DNA of 64,000 bases. Source: Ligustrum vulgare (taxonomy: Eukaryota > Streptophyta > Magnoliopsida > Lamiales > Oleaceae). A program made the translations under genes and the position numbers. The notes below the pieces were generated by a model. It was not told where the DNA came from. It did no database searches and saw only the letters and a list, made by a program, of their open reading frames with translations. Positions 20,786-31,219 of the stretch are shown here, piece by piece. The stretch lies in NCBI GenBank assembly GCA_963555705.1, contig OY743177.1, positions 1,054,001 through 1,118,000 on the forward strand. Direction: 5' to 3'. The first letter of the stretch is position 1, and each line of letters opens with the position of its first letter.

Positions 20786-23280
20786 TGTACTCAGAGTAAA
20801 ATCGGCAGTTTAAGTGTTTTTCCTCATTCTTTCAACTTTAAACATTATAAACTCGTTTTCTCCCCCCCTAATCACCTCATATTTGATCTTACATTTTGTG
20901 TGCATGTCATCACCACCTAGTTGCATCAATATCATTGCTATTTCCCGCATCCAAATCAATCAAAGGTATGTAATTCTTCACTTGAAACTTACTTTACTCA
21001 AATGTATGAAATTTTCTTTGAGTTCTTCTACCTAGAAATTGTGAATTGTGAAGAATGGGCTTAGGTTAGTGGTTGGAGAGTGTGATTTGTGGTTTAGTAG
21101 ACAAAAATTTTGGGTTCAGTCATGCCTCCAACCCTATGCATATCCATTGATTTTTGCAATGCCTATTTAGTGTTTGATGAAATGCCTCAAAGATGTTCTT
21201 GTGCTAATTTTAGAAATTTATTCGAGCATTTATCTTCATGACATGTTTATCATTGATTGTGTGTATTTAGTTCAAGATTTAGTTCACTACATTGCATGAA
21301 AATCATGAAAACCAACATTGCACCATGGCAGCCCCATTGCAAGGCCACTGCAGGCCATTGCACCCTGAAAACTGCTTCACGTCACCTACTTCTCCACATA
21401 GTTTCATGACACTATTGACCTTCAAACGAGCTGAATTTTTAATATATTGTTGATCATGCTGTGAACTTTAAAGTATCAAAAGATGGCTCGGAAAAATTTA
21501 TGTTTTTCTAGGCGACGTCAAGGCTTGAATGTGTGTGGTCAACCAATTTTGAAAATTCAAAATTTTGCTTTAACTTTAGTTTGGGGGTGTGGTACTGAAC
21601 TTCCATTATTTCTTAGTGATGTTTATGACTTTTAATATTACTTATCTCTTATTTGCAAGGTAAACATTAGTCAAGCCACATCCGATCAAGTTGGGCAAGG
21701 CAAGAAATAGGGTCATATTCATCCAACATTTCAAATTGAAGCATCAAGACTACAATGAGACATCTCCTCTACACTTGGGAAGTTCTCGTTTCCTTTCTTT
21801 TGTCAAGTTTTGCATTATTCTTACTTATTTATGTGGCAAAACATTGAGGACAATGTTCATTTCTAGTTTGGGGGTGGATCTCATTATTTCCATATTATTA
21901 CTTTTCATTCTATTTTATTGGGATTAAAAAAAAAAAAAAAAAAAAATTGAAAACTTTGTTGACATGTTTATTGCCTAGGATATAGTATGAATTAATTTGT
22001 GTTTAAGCTTGAAAATTGGACAACATGAAAACATGAACTTAGTTTTGAACTAGTTATGTTTTGCTAGATTCATACTTATTGCGCACATAGCCAGTGTTAG
22101 ATAATTGTTTGTGTGAGGGATTTTGTTTAATACATGTGGGGCAGAGTTTATGCAATTTGAACTTAGGAATGACTCAAAAAGCCCTGAACTTAGATCGTTA
22201 CACATCCCACCCCTAAATTAGAACCAATCATGCTAAAAGGCAAGTTTGGGGGTAAAATGGTTGGAATTTGTGTGTATTGACGGGTTGGAGGTCTGTGGTT
22301 CTTGGTTTTTCACTTTAGTCATTACAGTTTGGTCAACTGGTATAAACCATTTCCAGCATAAAAACAGAAAAATGCTGAAGGTCTTATTCCGCTCTTCAAA
22401 TGCCTTTTTGACTCGAGTAAGTAAGTCCGAGGGGTCCTTCAAACCTGGTGCCCTAAAGCCAACTGGCTTGGGAGTCATCGACCTAAAGCTCGCTACATGG
22501 GTCAATTAGAAAGCAAGTACGGAGAGTGGATTACACATAAGACATTATAACATCTTTAACTTTTCTGTTTAAGCCTTTATGACTCGGGCAAGTACGTCTG
22601 AGGGGTTCTTTGAACCTGGTACCCTAAAGCCGTCTGGTTTGGGAGTTACCGATCTTAAAGCTCGCTACAGGGGTCATATAGAAAGCTCGTATGAAAAGTT
22701 CTGCACAAAGATGGTAAAAGACAGGGACAATTAAAAGCAAAAGTCGTCCATCATAAGAAAAAAAATATACATATATATATTATTGCATGGTATAAGCTAA
22801 GTTGACTGAGTCGTGGTGGTTAAGGTTGTAGAATTGGGGACTGTTTTCTTTTGATTTGTCATGCACGCATATTTCTGATTCTGATTACCTTGTGTGGAAA
22901 AAGTAAAGAATATTTTTAGAACCCACATAAATAAAAACCCGGGATGTGAGAGAAAAGCAGAAAGTGGTGATCAGTCATGAGCGTTGAAAGGAATTTCATT
23001 AGAAATCATAGATTGACCACATGGGATTCGGGCTGGATTATGCATAATGAGCCACACACTATTGAGTATATCTTTTGCATAAGTATGCGTTTGACATTGG
23101 CTATTCACACACACACTTGAGACTCTGGCAGGATATAACTAGAAATTATTTTGCATTGTTTTTCATGACACTTGCTTAAAGCTTAAATTGGTTTGGACTA
23201 TGGAGGCATATGGTAAACATGTTGACACAACAAAAATATTTGTTCTCTTATTTCTTTGAATTTTTTGTAGTTTAGTTTAA

Positions 23281-23320
23281 ATTGTTCGAGGACGAACAAT
23301 AATTCTAGTTTGGGGGTATT
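23281..23320 (+). promoter_or_regulatory. Pre-PPT stem-loop and terminal polypurine tract
   Basis: An 8-bp stem ATTGTTCG/CGAACAAT with loop AGGA (23281-23300) is followed by AGTTTGGGGGTATT against the 3' LTR. The tract is the plus-strand primer. Confidence 0.82.
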
Positions 23321-24826
23321 TGATAAGTGTATTTTATACACTTATTTGTATGTCTTAATTAGGATTAATTATTTTCGTTTGGGAATATTTGCTATTTAAT
23401 TTATATTTATTTGTTTACCTTTCAGAAAATGTCCCAATTGAAGAAGAATGAAGCAATTAATGGAAAAATGACACGATTGGATGTTAATTGGAGCTAAATT
23501 GGATAAGTGAGGAGTTTGTGACAACAACCGGGAAACATGCTTGGTGCCAAATTGACTAAATTAGAGGTTGGAGGACCTAATTGAAGGAATTAAGAGCTTA
23601 AATGGGCAAATCAAGAAGAAGATAAAGTTAAGGGACTAAATCGCAACAATTGAGAGTTGAGGACTGAAGGTGCAATTAAAAGTCAGGGACTAACTTGCAC
23701 AGCCGGAAGAATGATGAAGTCGCGATCGCTGGTCATACACCAAGCGATCGCGAGAAGACGCAAAATTGTAACCCGAGAGTTTTAGGGTCAAGCACGCGAT
23801 CGCTAGGGTTGAAGCCACGCGATCGCGTGGCTTTCCGGCTAGGCCGACTGTGGGCTTTTTCTCGCGATTTTTATCAGACTTTTCTTGTTTTGACCTAGGT
23901 TTTATCCAAAACCTATATATACAACATAAGAGGCACGAGATCTAGACCTTTGCCTCTCCAAAGAACGAGCCACAACAGAGATTTTACATCAAATTCTTGG
24001 GGAATTAAGCATCGCAAAGGGGCGTGAATTGAAGATAATTGAAGAATTGAGACTTGGTGCATGCTTTCCTTTCTTCTTATTGTTTTCAATGAACGTTTTA
24101 CTTTATTGTTTATGCTTTTTAATCATGATGTGTAACTAATTTTAACGTTGGGATGAACGATGTAGCCTAGTTAATTATTTTAATGCCATATTCCTTGTTT
24201 TAACGCTTTAATGCATGTGTTGATTTATTATTGTTCTTAATGCTTGAATTGCTTGATCACCAATTCATGATTTCATGTGTTATTTCCATAATCCGAGAGG
24301 TGAGTTAATAACATAGATCTAGGTAATAAATCCGGTAATTGAACGAGAGATAGAGATATACTCTTGTAATTATTGCGGTCGTGTGTGAATTCTTGTGTGT
24401 AATGCATCTAGTTAAGGAATATTCGGACCCGCTGTAGAGATACAAGGTTGACTTATTTAGGTAGGATTGATTTAAACTCGAGAGAGGAATCTCAATTTAA
24501 ATTAGTGAATTCGACCGAACACACAAATAGGAAATAAAACTGGAATTGGAGTTAATATAATTGGCTAGGTGAAATCGGGATTCCCAACTACTTTACAATC
24601 ATCTTTTAAAACAAAACAACTTAACAATTCTTTTTAATTCATTAGTTCCATTTCTTAATTCTAGACTTTTATTCTTAAAACGATTTTCCTTTGTTCAAAT
24701 AAAGTTAAGAACTGAAATATTTCGGTAATTAATAGCAGTCCTCGTGGGAACGATAATCCGGACTCTAAGGTCCACTTTATTACTTGATCACGATATCGTA
24801 CACTTGCGATCTCAAATTTCACAACA
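23321..24826 (+). repeat. 3' LTR (1506 bp) of the gag-pro element
   Basis: TGATAAGTG...CACAACA. The first about 650 bp differ from the 5' LTR at only three positions that I can see; the last about 650 bp differ at dozens of positions, including indels. Palindromes at 23722-23826; TATA at about 23914. Confidence 0.93.
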
Positions 24827-25010
24827 GGGACTTAGTCCTAAAGAAAGTACTCCTGTCAACTCAATAACTAGGAGTAGGGACTCTGGACCCTAATTGGAAG
24901 GTCCTTATAAGATCAAGTCCAAGGTAGTACCAGGGACTTACAGAATAGAAGATCTCTCTGAAATACCTTTTCCCAACCCCTGGAACACTGACCATTTTCG
25001 CTGATATTAT
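24827..25010 (+). pseudogene. Tat-type integrase, C-terminal module (3' part)
   Basis: Continues the fragment ending at 16193, after the duplicated GGGAC. It encodes the integrase C-terminal module, with WKGPYKI and a PNPWNTDHFR-like end typical of Tat elements, broken by a frameshift and stop near 24860. Confidence 0.8.
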
Positions 25011-26074
25011 CAGTAATATTAGTATGTATTTGATTAAGGTATGCACTTACTGTTTTGTGGAAGTAATGCAGTGAAAACCCCATTTACAAAAATTTATGTT
25101 AAATAAGCTTAGCGATATAGCCATACCACATATTGATGTGAAACTTTCACCAACAAGGGACTCCGGGAGCTCACGGTGTGATAAACGTAAGCACCTGGAA
25201 GATAACCAAGAAAATACATTGTATACAAAAGTCACACTTAATTAACTAAGTTTAATTACATGACCTTCTTGTCAAGACAAGCTGCCTCACCGTGACCACC
25301 ACATACGAATATTTGCGATACGAAGCTATTTACTTGAAACAAAACTGCAAAAAAATGCCTAAGTATGGAGATTTTCTAAAAAGTTTTTCTGATAAATAAG
25401 CAAATTTGTTCATAATATTTTGATTATGAAATTTTGAAAAGGTTCAAATACTTCAAATGAGCAGTTCGAGGATTCATGCCAGCCATTCATACAAAGTTAA
25501 TTTAAAAAGCGTAAGTACTCCCGCTTAGGTTCGGGGGATTATCGCATCACATAAAACATTTAAGTAATCCCCTTTAAATACGGGACTTCTCAGTGCCCTC
25601 CGAAATAGTGGGGACTTTGGTCAAGCAGGCCCTCTTAGTTTGAATAGTAGTTCCACCATAGGCATTTCAACAAATAAAAAATTGTTTGGCAGGCAGAGCG
25701 TCATCCTCATTCAACTAGATCTAACCAGTGAACATAAATATCTTGAAATTAGATATGAGAGACTATCACACCAAAACACCCTCACACTGACAACACCTTG
25801 GCATGGAAGAAGGATATAAAACGTTAATCAAATTATTTCTAGCTGATAAAAAATTAGGCTATTCCGACCTGGTCAGTCCAGTTAAGACAAAATGATCATT
25901 ACATGAATTGAAGAGTACGATTATAAATGGAACAATAGGATATAGACAGTCACTACACAAATTTAAGGAAAAATCATGGGAAAATTAGGAAGCAGGAGCA
26001 TCTTCGGCAGAGTCAAGAGCATCTTGGATAGAGGTGTCATCAGTTGGCTTTAGAGAATTGTCCTCAGCAGTATC
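25011..26074 (+). other. Tat-type 3' region between integrase and antisense gene
   Basis: About 1 kb with no recognised coding region, palindrome array or LTR boundary. In Tat-type elements this is the gap between pol and the convergent antisense gene. Confidence 0.5.
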
Positions 26075-27331
26075 TTAAGGCTCCGGATAAAAGGCCTCTA
26101 TGGGGGGGAGGTCCAAATCTGAAAAGCTCTCTCTCACGTCCTTTAGAACCATCCGAGCCCCAATGTTACCAAAGACCCTCTGCATGGCTTCATATTCAGG
26201 GGTAACTTCGAAAGAATCTTTGAAGCCCTGGATCACCTCGGACACTTTGCTCCCAACAATCTCCTGCACTCTGGCTTCGATATGCCGCTCCAGAACCTCC
26301 CTTATCCTAGTTTCCAGATGAGACTCCAAGGAAGTATAATCCTCCTCAGCCTTCTTGCGAGCCTCAACCTCTCTATCTAGCCTGTTGGTAACCTAACTAA
26401 GCTAGTCCGTCAATTTTCTCTTTGCAATCTTGGCCTCCTACAAATCCTGGACATGACGGCCTGAGCATTGTTGGCATCGTCCAACTTCTTGTGCAATGCA
26501 GCCACATCTGTCTTAGCAGTATGGAGGTCATACCTCAGCTTCTCATTGTCTTCCAGGAGGCACTTAGCGAGATTTTTTTCATCCAAAGCTGACTTGTGAA
26601 CTAAAGAGAGTTGATCCTTGAAATCATTAATCTCCCTCAACATCCTATCTAAATGGCAGAGGGTTGTCTCAGCATCTTTCTTATCTCGCTCCATCTCCAA
26701 AACTGCAGTCGCTACCTCATCAATCAGCGCCATGGCTCTCATGTTCATTGCTTTAGCAGTAAGCAGCTGACGAGCAGGGGAGATAGTCAAAGAGTAAGCC
26801 TGCCATCCTTCTGTCATTTGTTCCATGACCAAGGAGGCTCTGGCTGGCGGGGAAGATGGAGAGTCGAGGAGGATTAGATAAAAACAACTTCCCTGTGCAG
26901 AAGGAGAGATTTGATATGGCCAACCTTGGTAGCAACATCAGGGGTAACATCATAATTCGCCCTGGGAAGAGAAACAGAGGGCATGTCCTCCTCGCCCACC
27001 TGATCGAAAGATGGGGGCGGGATAAGTGAAGAAGAGCCCTTTCCAGGAGGTGGTGGTGGAGGAGCCAAAGGAGCATCTCTAGCCCTCTTTAGTCTTTTCA
27101 AGGGAGCAGGTTCGACATCTGACACCACCAGCACAATGTCCTCTTGGGGATCATCCTTAGGTGAGCTATGGGTTGAATTTTTTCCCTTCTTTCCATCACC
27201 CTGGTCTGAGCTCTTCCCCTTGCCTTTTTCCTGAATTTGCTTGGAGCCAATCTCCTTTTTTACCTCCGAAAGTTGAGGCCCAGTTAGTAGAAAGTCGGGT
27301 AGGGGTAAAAGCACCGAAAGAGGGCCCTCAA

Positions 27332-28257
27332 TGATGAGTTCCCGGTCGGGGAATCTCGTCGAACACGCGGAATAACGATAATTAAAACCTAGGAAAGATC
27401 TAAATCAGATCGACACAAGACAAACAACGAAAAATAAGGATAGAATGACGGTAAAGCCTTGACCCGACAATCACGACGCAATTTATGACGATGCGGATTG
27501 AAGAACCAAGATTGGTGAATGCCACAAGGACTTGTCAATATCCTTGATAAGTATCGAATTTGGAAACACCACAAATACTCTTGCGAATATTTGATAAGTT
27601 TGCTGGAAGAACGTCACAAAGATCGGATCTTTGATAAGTTCAAGAAAAAGGGAATAAACTCAACCTCTCAATTTTGGAGAATCCTCTCACAAATTTTATT
27701 AATCAACTCAAACTTGTCTGTCTTTACAATGAATGGAAAAAGCGTATAAATAAGAAAAATAACCTAGTATCTAATTTACTCAAAATAGAATTCTAAATAG
27801 ACTAAAATTCTAAAATAGGAAAATAACCTAAAATAATAAAAGGAAACAAAATAATTGGTAAAATTCCGGAAAATCTGGAATCCTGAATTACGGCCGTGAA
27901 TATATAGCTTACGGCCGTAATGAACATTCTGTCTCAATTTTCAATTAGGTGTTACGGCCGTGATCAACATGTTACGGCCGTAAAATATTTCAATTTCAGT
28001 TTTACGGCCGTGATAAACTTCTTACGGCCGTAATCAACGTTCTGCCTGTTTCTGCCTTAAGGATGTTACGGCCGTAAAAATGAAGGTTACGGCCGTGAAT
28101 CACGTGCTGCCTTATTGTTTGATTTCCTGCCTCGGCTCGATCCTTTCCTCTTCTCGGCTCGACCCCAACACGGAACTTGCTCCGTTTTACACGTAGATCA
28201 CTATCATATTGCTGATGGCTCGACTTCGTCCTTCGATGCCTGGTCCGGATCACATCA
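27332..28257 (-). mobile_element. Solo LTR with TTACGGCCGTAA array
   Basis: On the minus strand it starts TGATGTGATCCGGACC and ends AACTCATCA, 926 bp, with a perfect TSD CTCAA (27327-27331, 28258-28262). No internal region. It is related to the LTRs of 193-5557 and 46890, which share the TGATGTGATCC start and CATCA end. Eight palindromes in four pairs lie at 27893-28108. A TATA-like TTATTTATACG lies downstream on the minus strand at about 27744-27754. It formed by LTR-LTR recombination after insertion. Confidence 0.93.
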
Positions 28258-28790
28258 CTCAAGTTTAGCAATGGAAGCTTCAGAGACCTTTTTGGCAGCG
28301 TCCACTTGAAGGGTGGGAAGGAAAAAAATTTTATTCCTCTCTTCGTCATTGCCATAATGAAGGGGTTGGGGTACTTTCATGGCCATTAGGCCCTTCAAGG
28401 AGATCTTCGAAAAATCCTTTGAAACTAAACACAAGCGAACAACCATTGGGAAGGTCATTCTAAATCCAAGAAAGTGAGGCGAAGCAGGAAGGAAACTGTA
28501 GCGACCAATAATTTTTACGCGATTAATAATTATTTTAATAGAAAATCGTGTCGCTACTATTTCACCCATTTTTATTAAGTTAACGCCACGACGTATTCGT
28601 ATAGCCAAGTCAAGAAATAATCGAGATCGTTCGATTTTAAATTAAATTCCGAATTTCTAAAAATATCTCCATTCTCTTGATTTAAAGTATATTAAGTCTA
28701 AGTACTTAATTCAATGTTATCCCAATATTTATTTGTACAAAAATTACTTTTATTATTTAAATTAAGAAAATATATGCAAGCATGAGAGGT

Positions 28791-29003
28791 TCCATTATAT
28801 ATAATAATTATGAGAATCTTAATTTAATAAATATGGAAAAGTATATGAATGATTGATAAGACTCCATTATATGTAATCATGAAGAGCATAATATTTGTAT
28901 AAATATGGAAAAGTATATGAATGATTTATATACTCCATTATATATAATCATGAAGAGCATATTATTTGTATAAATATGGAAAAGTATATGAATGGTGCTT
29001 TAC
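28791..29003 (+). repeat. Tandem repeat, about 72-bp unit, three copies
   Basis: Each unit runs from TCCATTATAT through AATATGGAAAAGTATATGAA. The first copy is the most diverged. Confidence 0.85.
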
Positions 29004-29218
29004 TTTAAGAAAATGATGTGTTAAAATTAATAGAATTGAATGATTATGTTTACAATATGCCAACTTTATACATCTATTTAAACTCATCTCTTTTACACAC
29101 AACTCTACACATATACACTTATTTCCAATCTCTTGACAAAATCCACAAGTAAAAGAAATTCAAGGTGGTCAAGAAAGTTTTGGTCCATTTACTACTACAC
29201 TTCATTTTAATCTTTTAA

Positions 29219-29591
29219 AAGGTAAGTATATCTTATGTTTTTATGAAAAGTAAGTATGTTTTTATGAAAGGTAAATACACCTTATGTTTTTATGAAAAGT
29301 AAGTATGTTTTTATGACAAGTAAGTATATCTTATGTTTTTATGAAAAGTAAGTATGTTTTTATGAAAGGTAAATACACCTTATGTTTTTATGAAAAGTAA
29401 GTATGTTTTTATGACAAGTAAGTATATCTTATGTTTTTATGAAAAGTAAGTATGTTTTTATGAAAGGTAAATACACCTTATGTTTTTATGAAAAGTAAGT
29501 ATGTTTTTATGACAAGTAAGTATACCTTATGTTTTTATGAAAAGTAAGTATGTTTTTATGACAAGTAAGTATATCTTATGTTTTTATGAAA
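29219..29591 (+). repeat. Tandem repeat, 49-bp unit in a 98-bp higher-order pattern
   Basis: Alternating 28-bp and 21-bp blocks, each built on GTAAGTAT and TTTTTATGA, about 7.5 units of 49 bp. Neighbouring 49-bp units differ (AAAGGTAAATACACC versus ACAAGTAAGTATATC), giving a 98-bp higher-order repeat. GTAAGTAT is the ideal 5' splice-site sequence. Confidence 0.92.
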
Positions 29592-31219
29592 ATGTTTGGA
29601 TCATTGCTATGAAATCAATCTCACAAGATTGTTATGGGTTCCATATGATATGTTTATGATTATGCTAAGGGGACCGGAGTTTAGTAGCGCTACACATAAG
29701 AATTCTTGCCATTTAAGTTCGGTAAAATTCTTGTGTCTCCCTATGTTTATGAATATTTCAATCATATCCTATGTTATGATGAAAATGATCCATATGCATT
29801 CAAAAGAAAATTTATGCTTGGTATACTTACTGGGATTTTATAAATCTCACTCCACGATATTTACCATTTTCAGATAATTGAAGGTTCGAGGCGGTCAACA
29901 TGGAAGTGGCAAAAGTGGTTAAGATTGATGAGATAATTATGTTGAACTTTATGTAAGAAAATTATGTTCTATTTTTATTCACAAATAAAATTATGGGATT
30001 CTAATTATTCTTTTGAATAATTTTACATTACTATTTAAGTCTCGATAATATGATATGAGTCACTTTTTGTGGCACTCGAATGGTCGAGAATTCGGGTCGT
30101 CACAGAAACTTACCCATAGCTTAGGCAAGGCCGTGTTTGACAAAGACCATGTTTGATTAAATCATCCCCTGAAAGGTGCCCTTGAAAGAATCTTCCTTAT
30201 AATGGACAAATCCTCTTCCAGGAGTAAGTAGGCCAGAATCTGCCCTGCAAAGGAAAGGAGCAAGATAAGTTAACATGTGGAGTGGGAAGGATCGAAGAAA
30301 CCACACAATCACACATTATCAACAAGGAAAAAATAGGAACTCACGAGGCACAGAAAAGGTCTGGGGAACTGTGCTCTCAGGAGCAAGGTCAATAGGCGAA
30401 CTCTGCTAGTCTCCAGTGACCCAGAACCATTGGTTCCTCCAGTTCTTTATGGAAGAAGGGAGTCCAGTGATGAAGGGAGAAAAAGTTCCTTAGGGAGTCA
30501 AGTAGTACCAATCTTTTACGTCGGACCTCACATCTTTTCCCCTCCTCGTAGACTTCTTTATGATGTAGAGAATGTGGAAAACATGTAGAGAGAGGGGGCG
30601 ATCCGGGCTGACCTCCTGCCACATCAACCATGTACCCACCGCCTAGGTCCAAAAGTTAGGGGCCAATTGATAGGGATACAGATTATAGCTTCGGAGTAAG
30701 GCCCTAAAGAAGGGTTGGAGAGGATGTCTCATCCTACATATAAAGGCGTCATAAAATACTGCAACTTGACTTGGCGGTGGACTACAGGGTCGATAGGATG
30801 GGGTAGGATGTATCAAGTGAATCCCCTCCCACCAAGTCAACTCCCCTAATTTTGGACTCAACCTCACTGCTTTCCCACAACTCTGGATTGGGTTCAAGGT
30901 CGACGTGGTACCCTAATATCTTATTAACATAGTCAACCCAGCCTTCAACTTGGGCAACTTCCTCCTCAGGCAACCTCATCTACTCCCTATATGCCCTAAA
31001 GGGCGCCCTGGTGCCCAAATCAATTTCTGGTTCTTCGAAGAAGGATCCCACCATCTCTTTTTCCCTTAAGTCCATACGTCGTTTGCTTTGAAGTTCTTGT
31101 AGTGATGCTTCCTCCTCAGCTGATAGATGGGCCATGTAGGGCTGGTTCTTTTCTTCTTCGCTGTCAGAATCATCCAAACATGTTATACTACTAAACTTCC
31201 CATCCTCCTTCTCACTCAT

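Larger units (their letters stand above)
20345..23320 (+). other. Long non-coding 3' spacer with ordered motifs
   Basis: About 3 kb without a convincing gene between the gag-pro stop and the 3' LTR. In order it holds a stem-loop (GTTGGG-AGGCAA-CCCAAC, about 20394-20411), four GCGATCGC palindromes (20685-20785), a TATA-like ATTATAAAC (about 20844), PPT-like tracts AGTTTGGGGGT at about 21578 and 21865, AAGTTTGGGGGT near 22242, a stem-loop at 21840-21857, a duplicated stretch about 22395-22680 (two versions of GGTGCCCTAAAGCC/GGTACCCTAAAGCC), and the terminal stem-loop and PPT. The order recurs in the other two copies of this family. Confidence 0.75.
16194..24826 (+). mobile_element. Athila-like LTR retrotransposon with gag-pro only
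   Basis: Complete element of 8633 bp with a perfect 5-bp TSD GGGAC (16189-16193, 24827-24831), inserted in the integrase pseudogene. Order: 5' LTR, Asp-tRNA PBS, intact gag-pro, about 3 kb non-coding spacer, PPT, 3' LTR. RT, RNase H and integrase are absent, not merely mutated, and the copies at 1-15650 and 33626-40219 have the same layout. This therefore looks like a stable non-autonomous family that still makes its own Gag and protease. Confidence 0.93.
28497..30104 (+). mobile_element. Solo LTR (1608 bp) with internal tandem repeats
   Basis: TGTAGCGACC...GGGTCGTCACA with a perfect TSD GAAAC (28492-28496, 30105-30109). No PBS, PPT or coding region. The start resembles the LTR at 49374 (TGTAGCGACC plus a GTCGCTAC inverted copy about 50 bp later), so it is probably Tekay-like. 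It could instead be a short TG/CA non-autonomous element. Confidence 0.85.
26075..31219 (-). pseudogene. Antisense coiled-coil gene of a Tat-type element (gypsy-type transposon protein)
   Basis: Minus-strand gene lying 3' of, and convergent to, the integrase. Parts in order: an acidic Ser/Glu N-terminus (31219-30980); a domain with FYDAFICRMRHPLQPFFRALLRSYNLYPYQL (in pieces, 30897-30643) like the Pfam putative gypsy-type transposon family; a further conserved stretch to 30350; a possible intron (30344 to about 30245, donor GTGAGTT, acceptor TTTGCAG); a Lys/Ser/Pro-rich linker (27314-26875); and a long coiled coil (26832-26410, 26329-26075). Stops and shifts break it, and two solo LTRs (28497-30104, 27332-28257) sit inside. 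Grande, RIRE2 and Retand-like Tat elements are known to carry such antisense ORFs of unknown function. The assignment is by layout and by eye. Confidence 0.7.

Noticed and set aside
29219..29591. Regular repeats considered as a CRISPR-like array
   Set aside because: Repeats are contiguous with no unique spacers, in plant LTR sequence. It is an ordinary tandem repeat.
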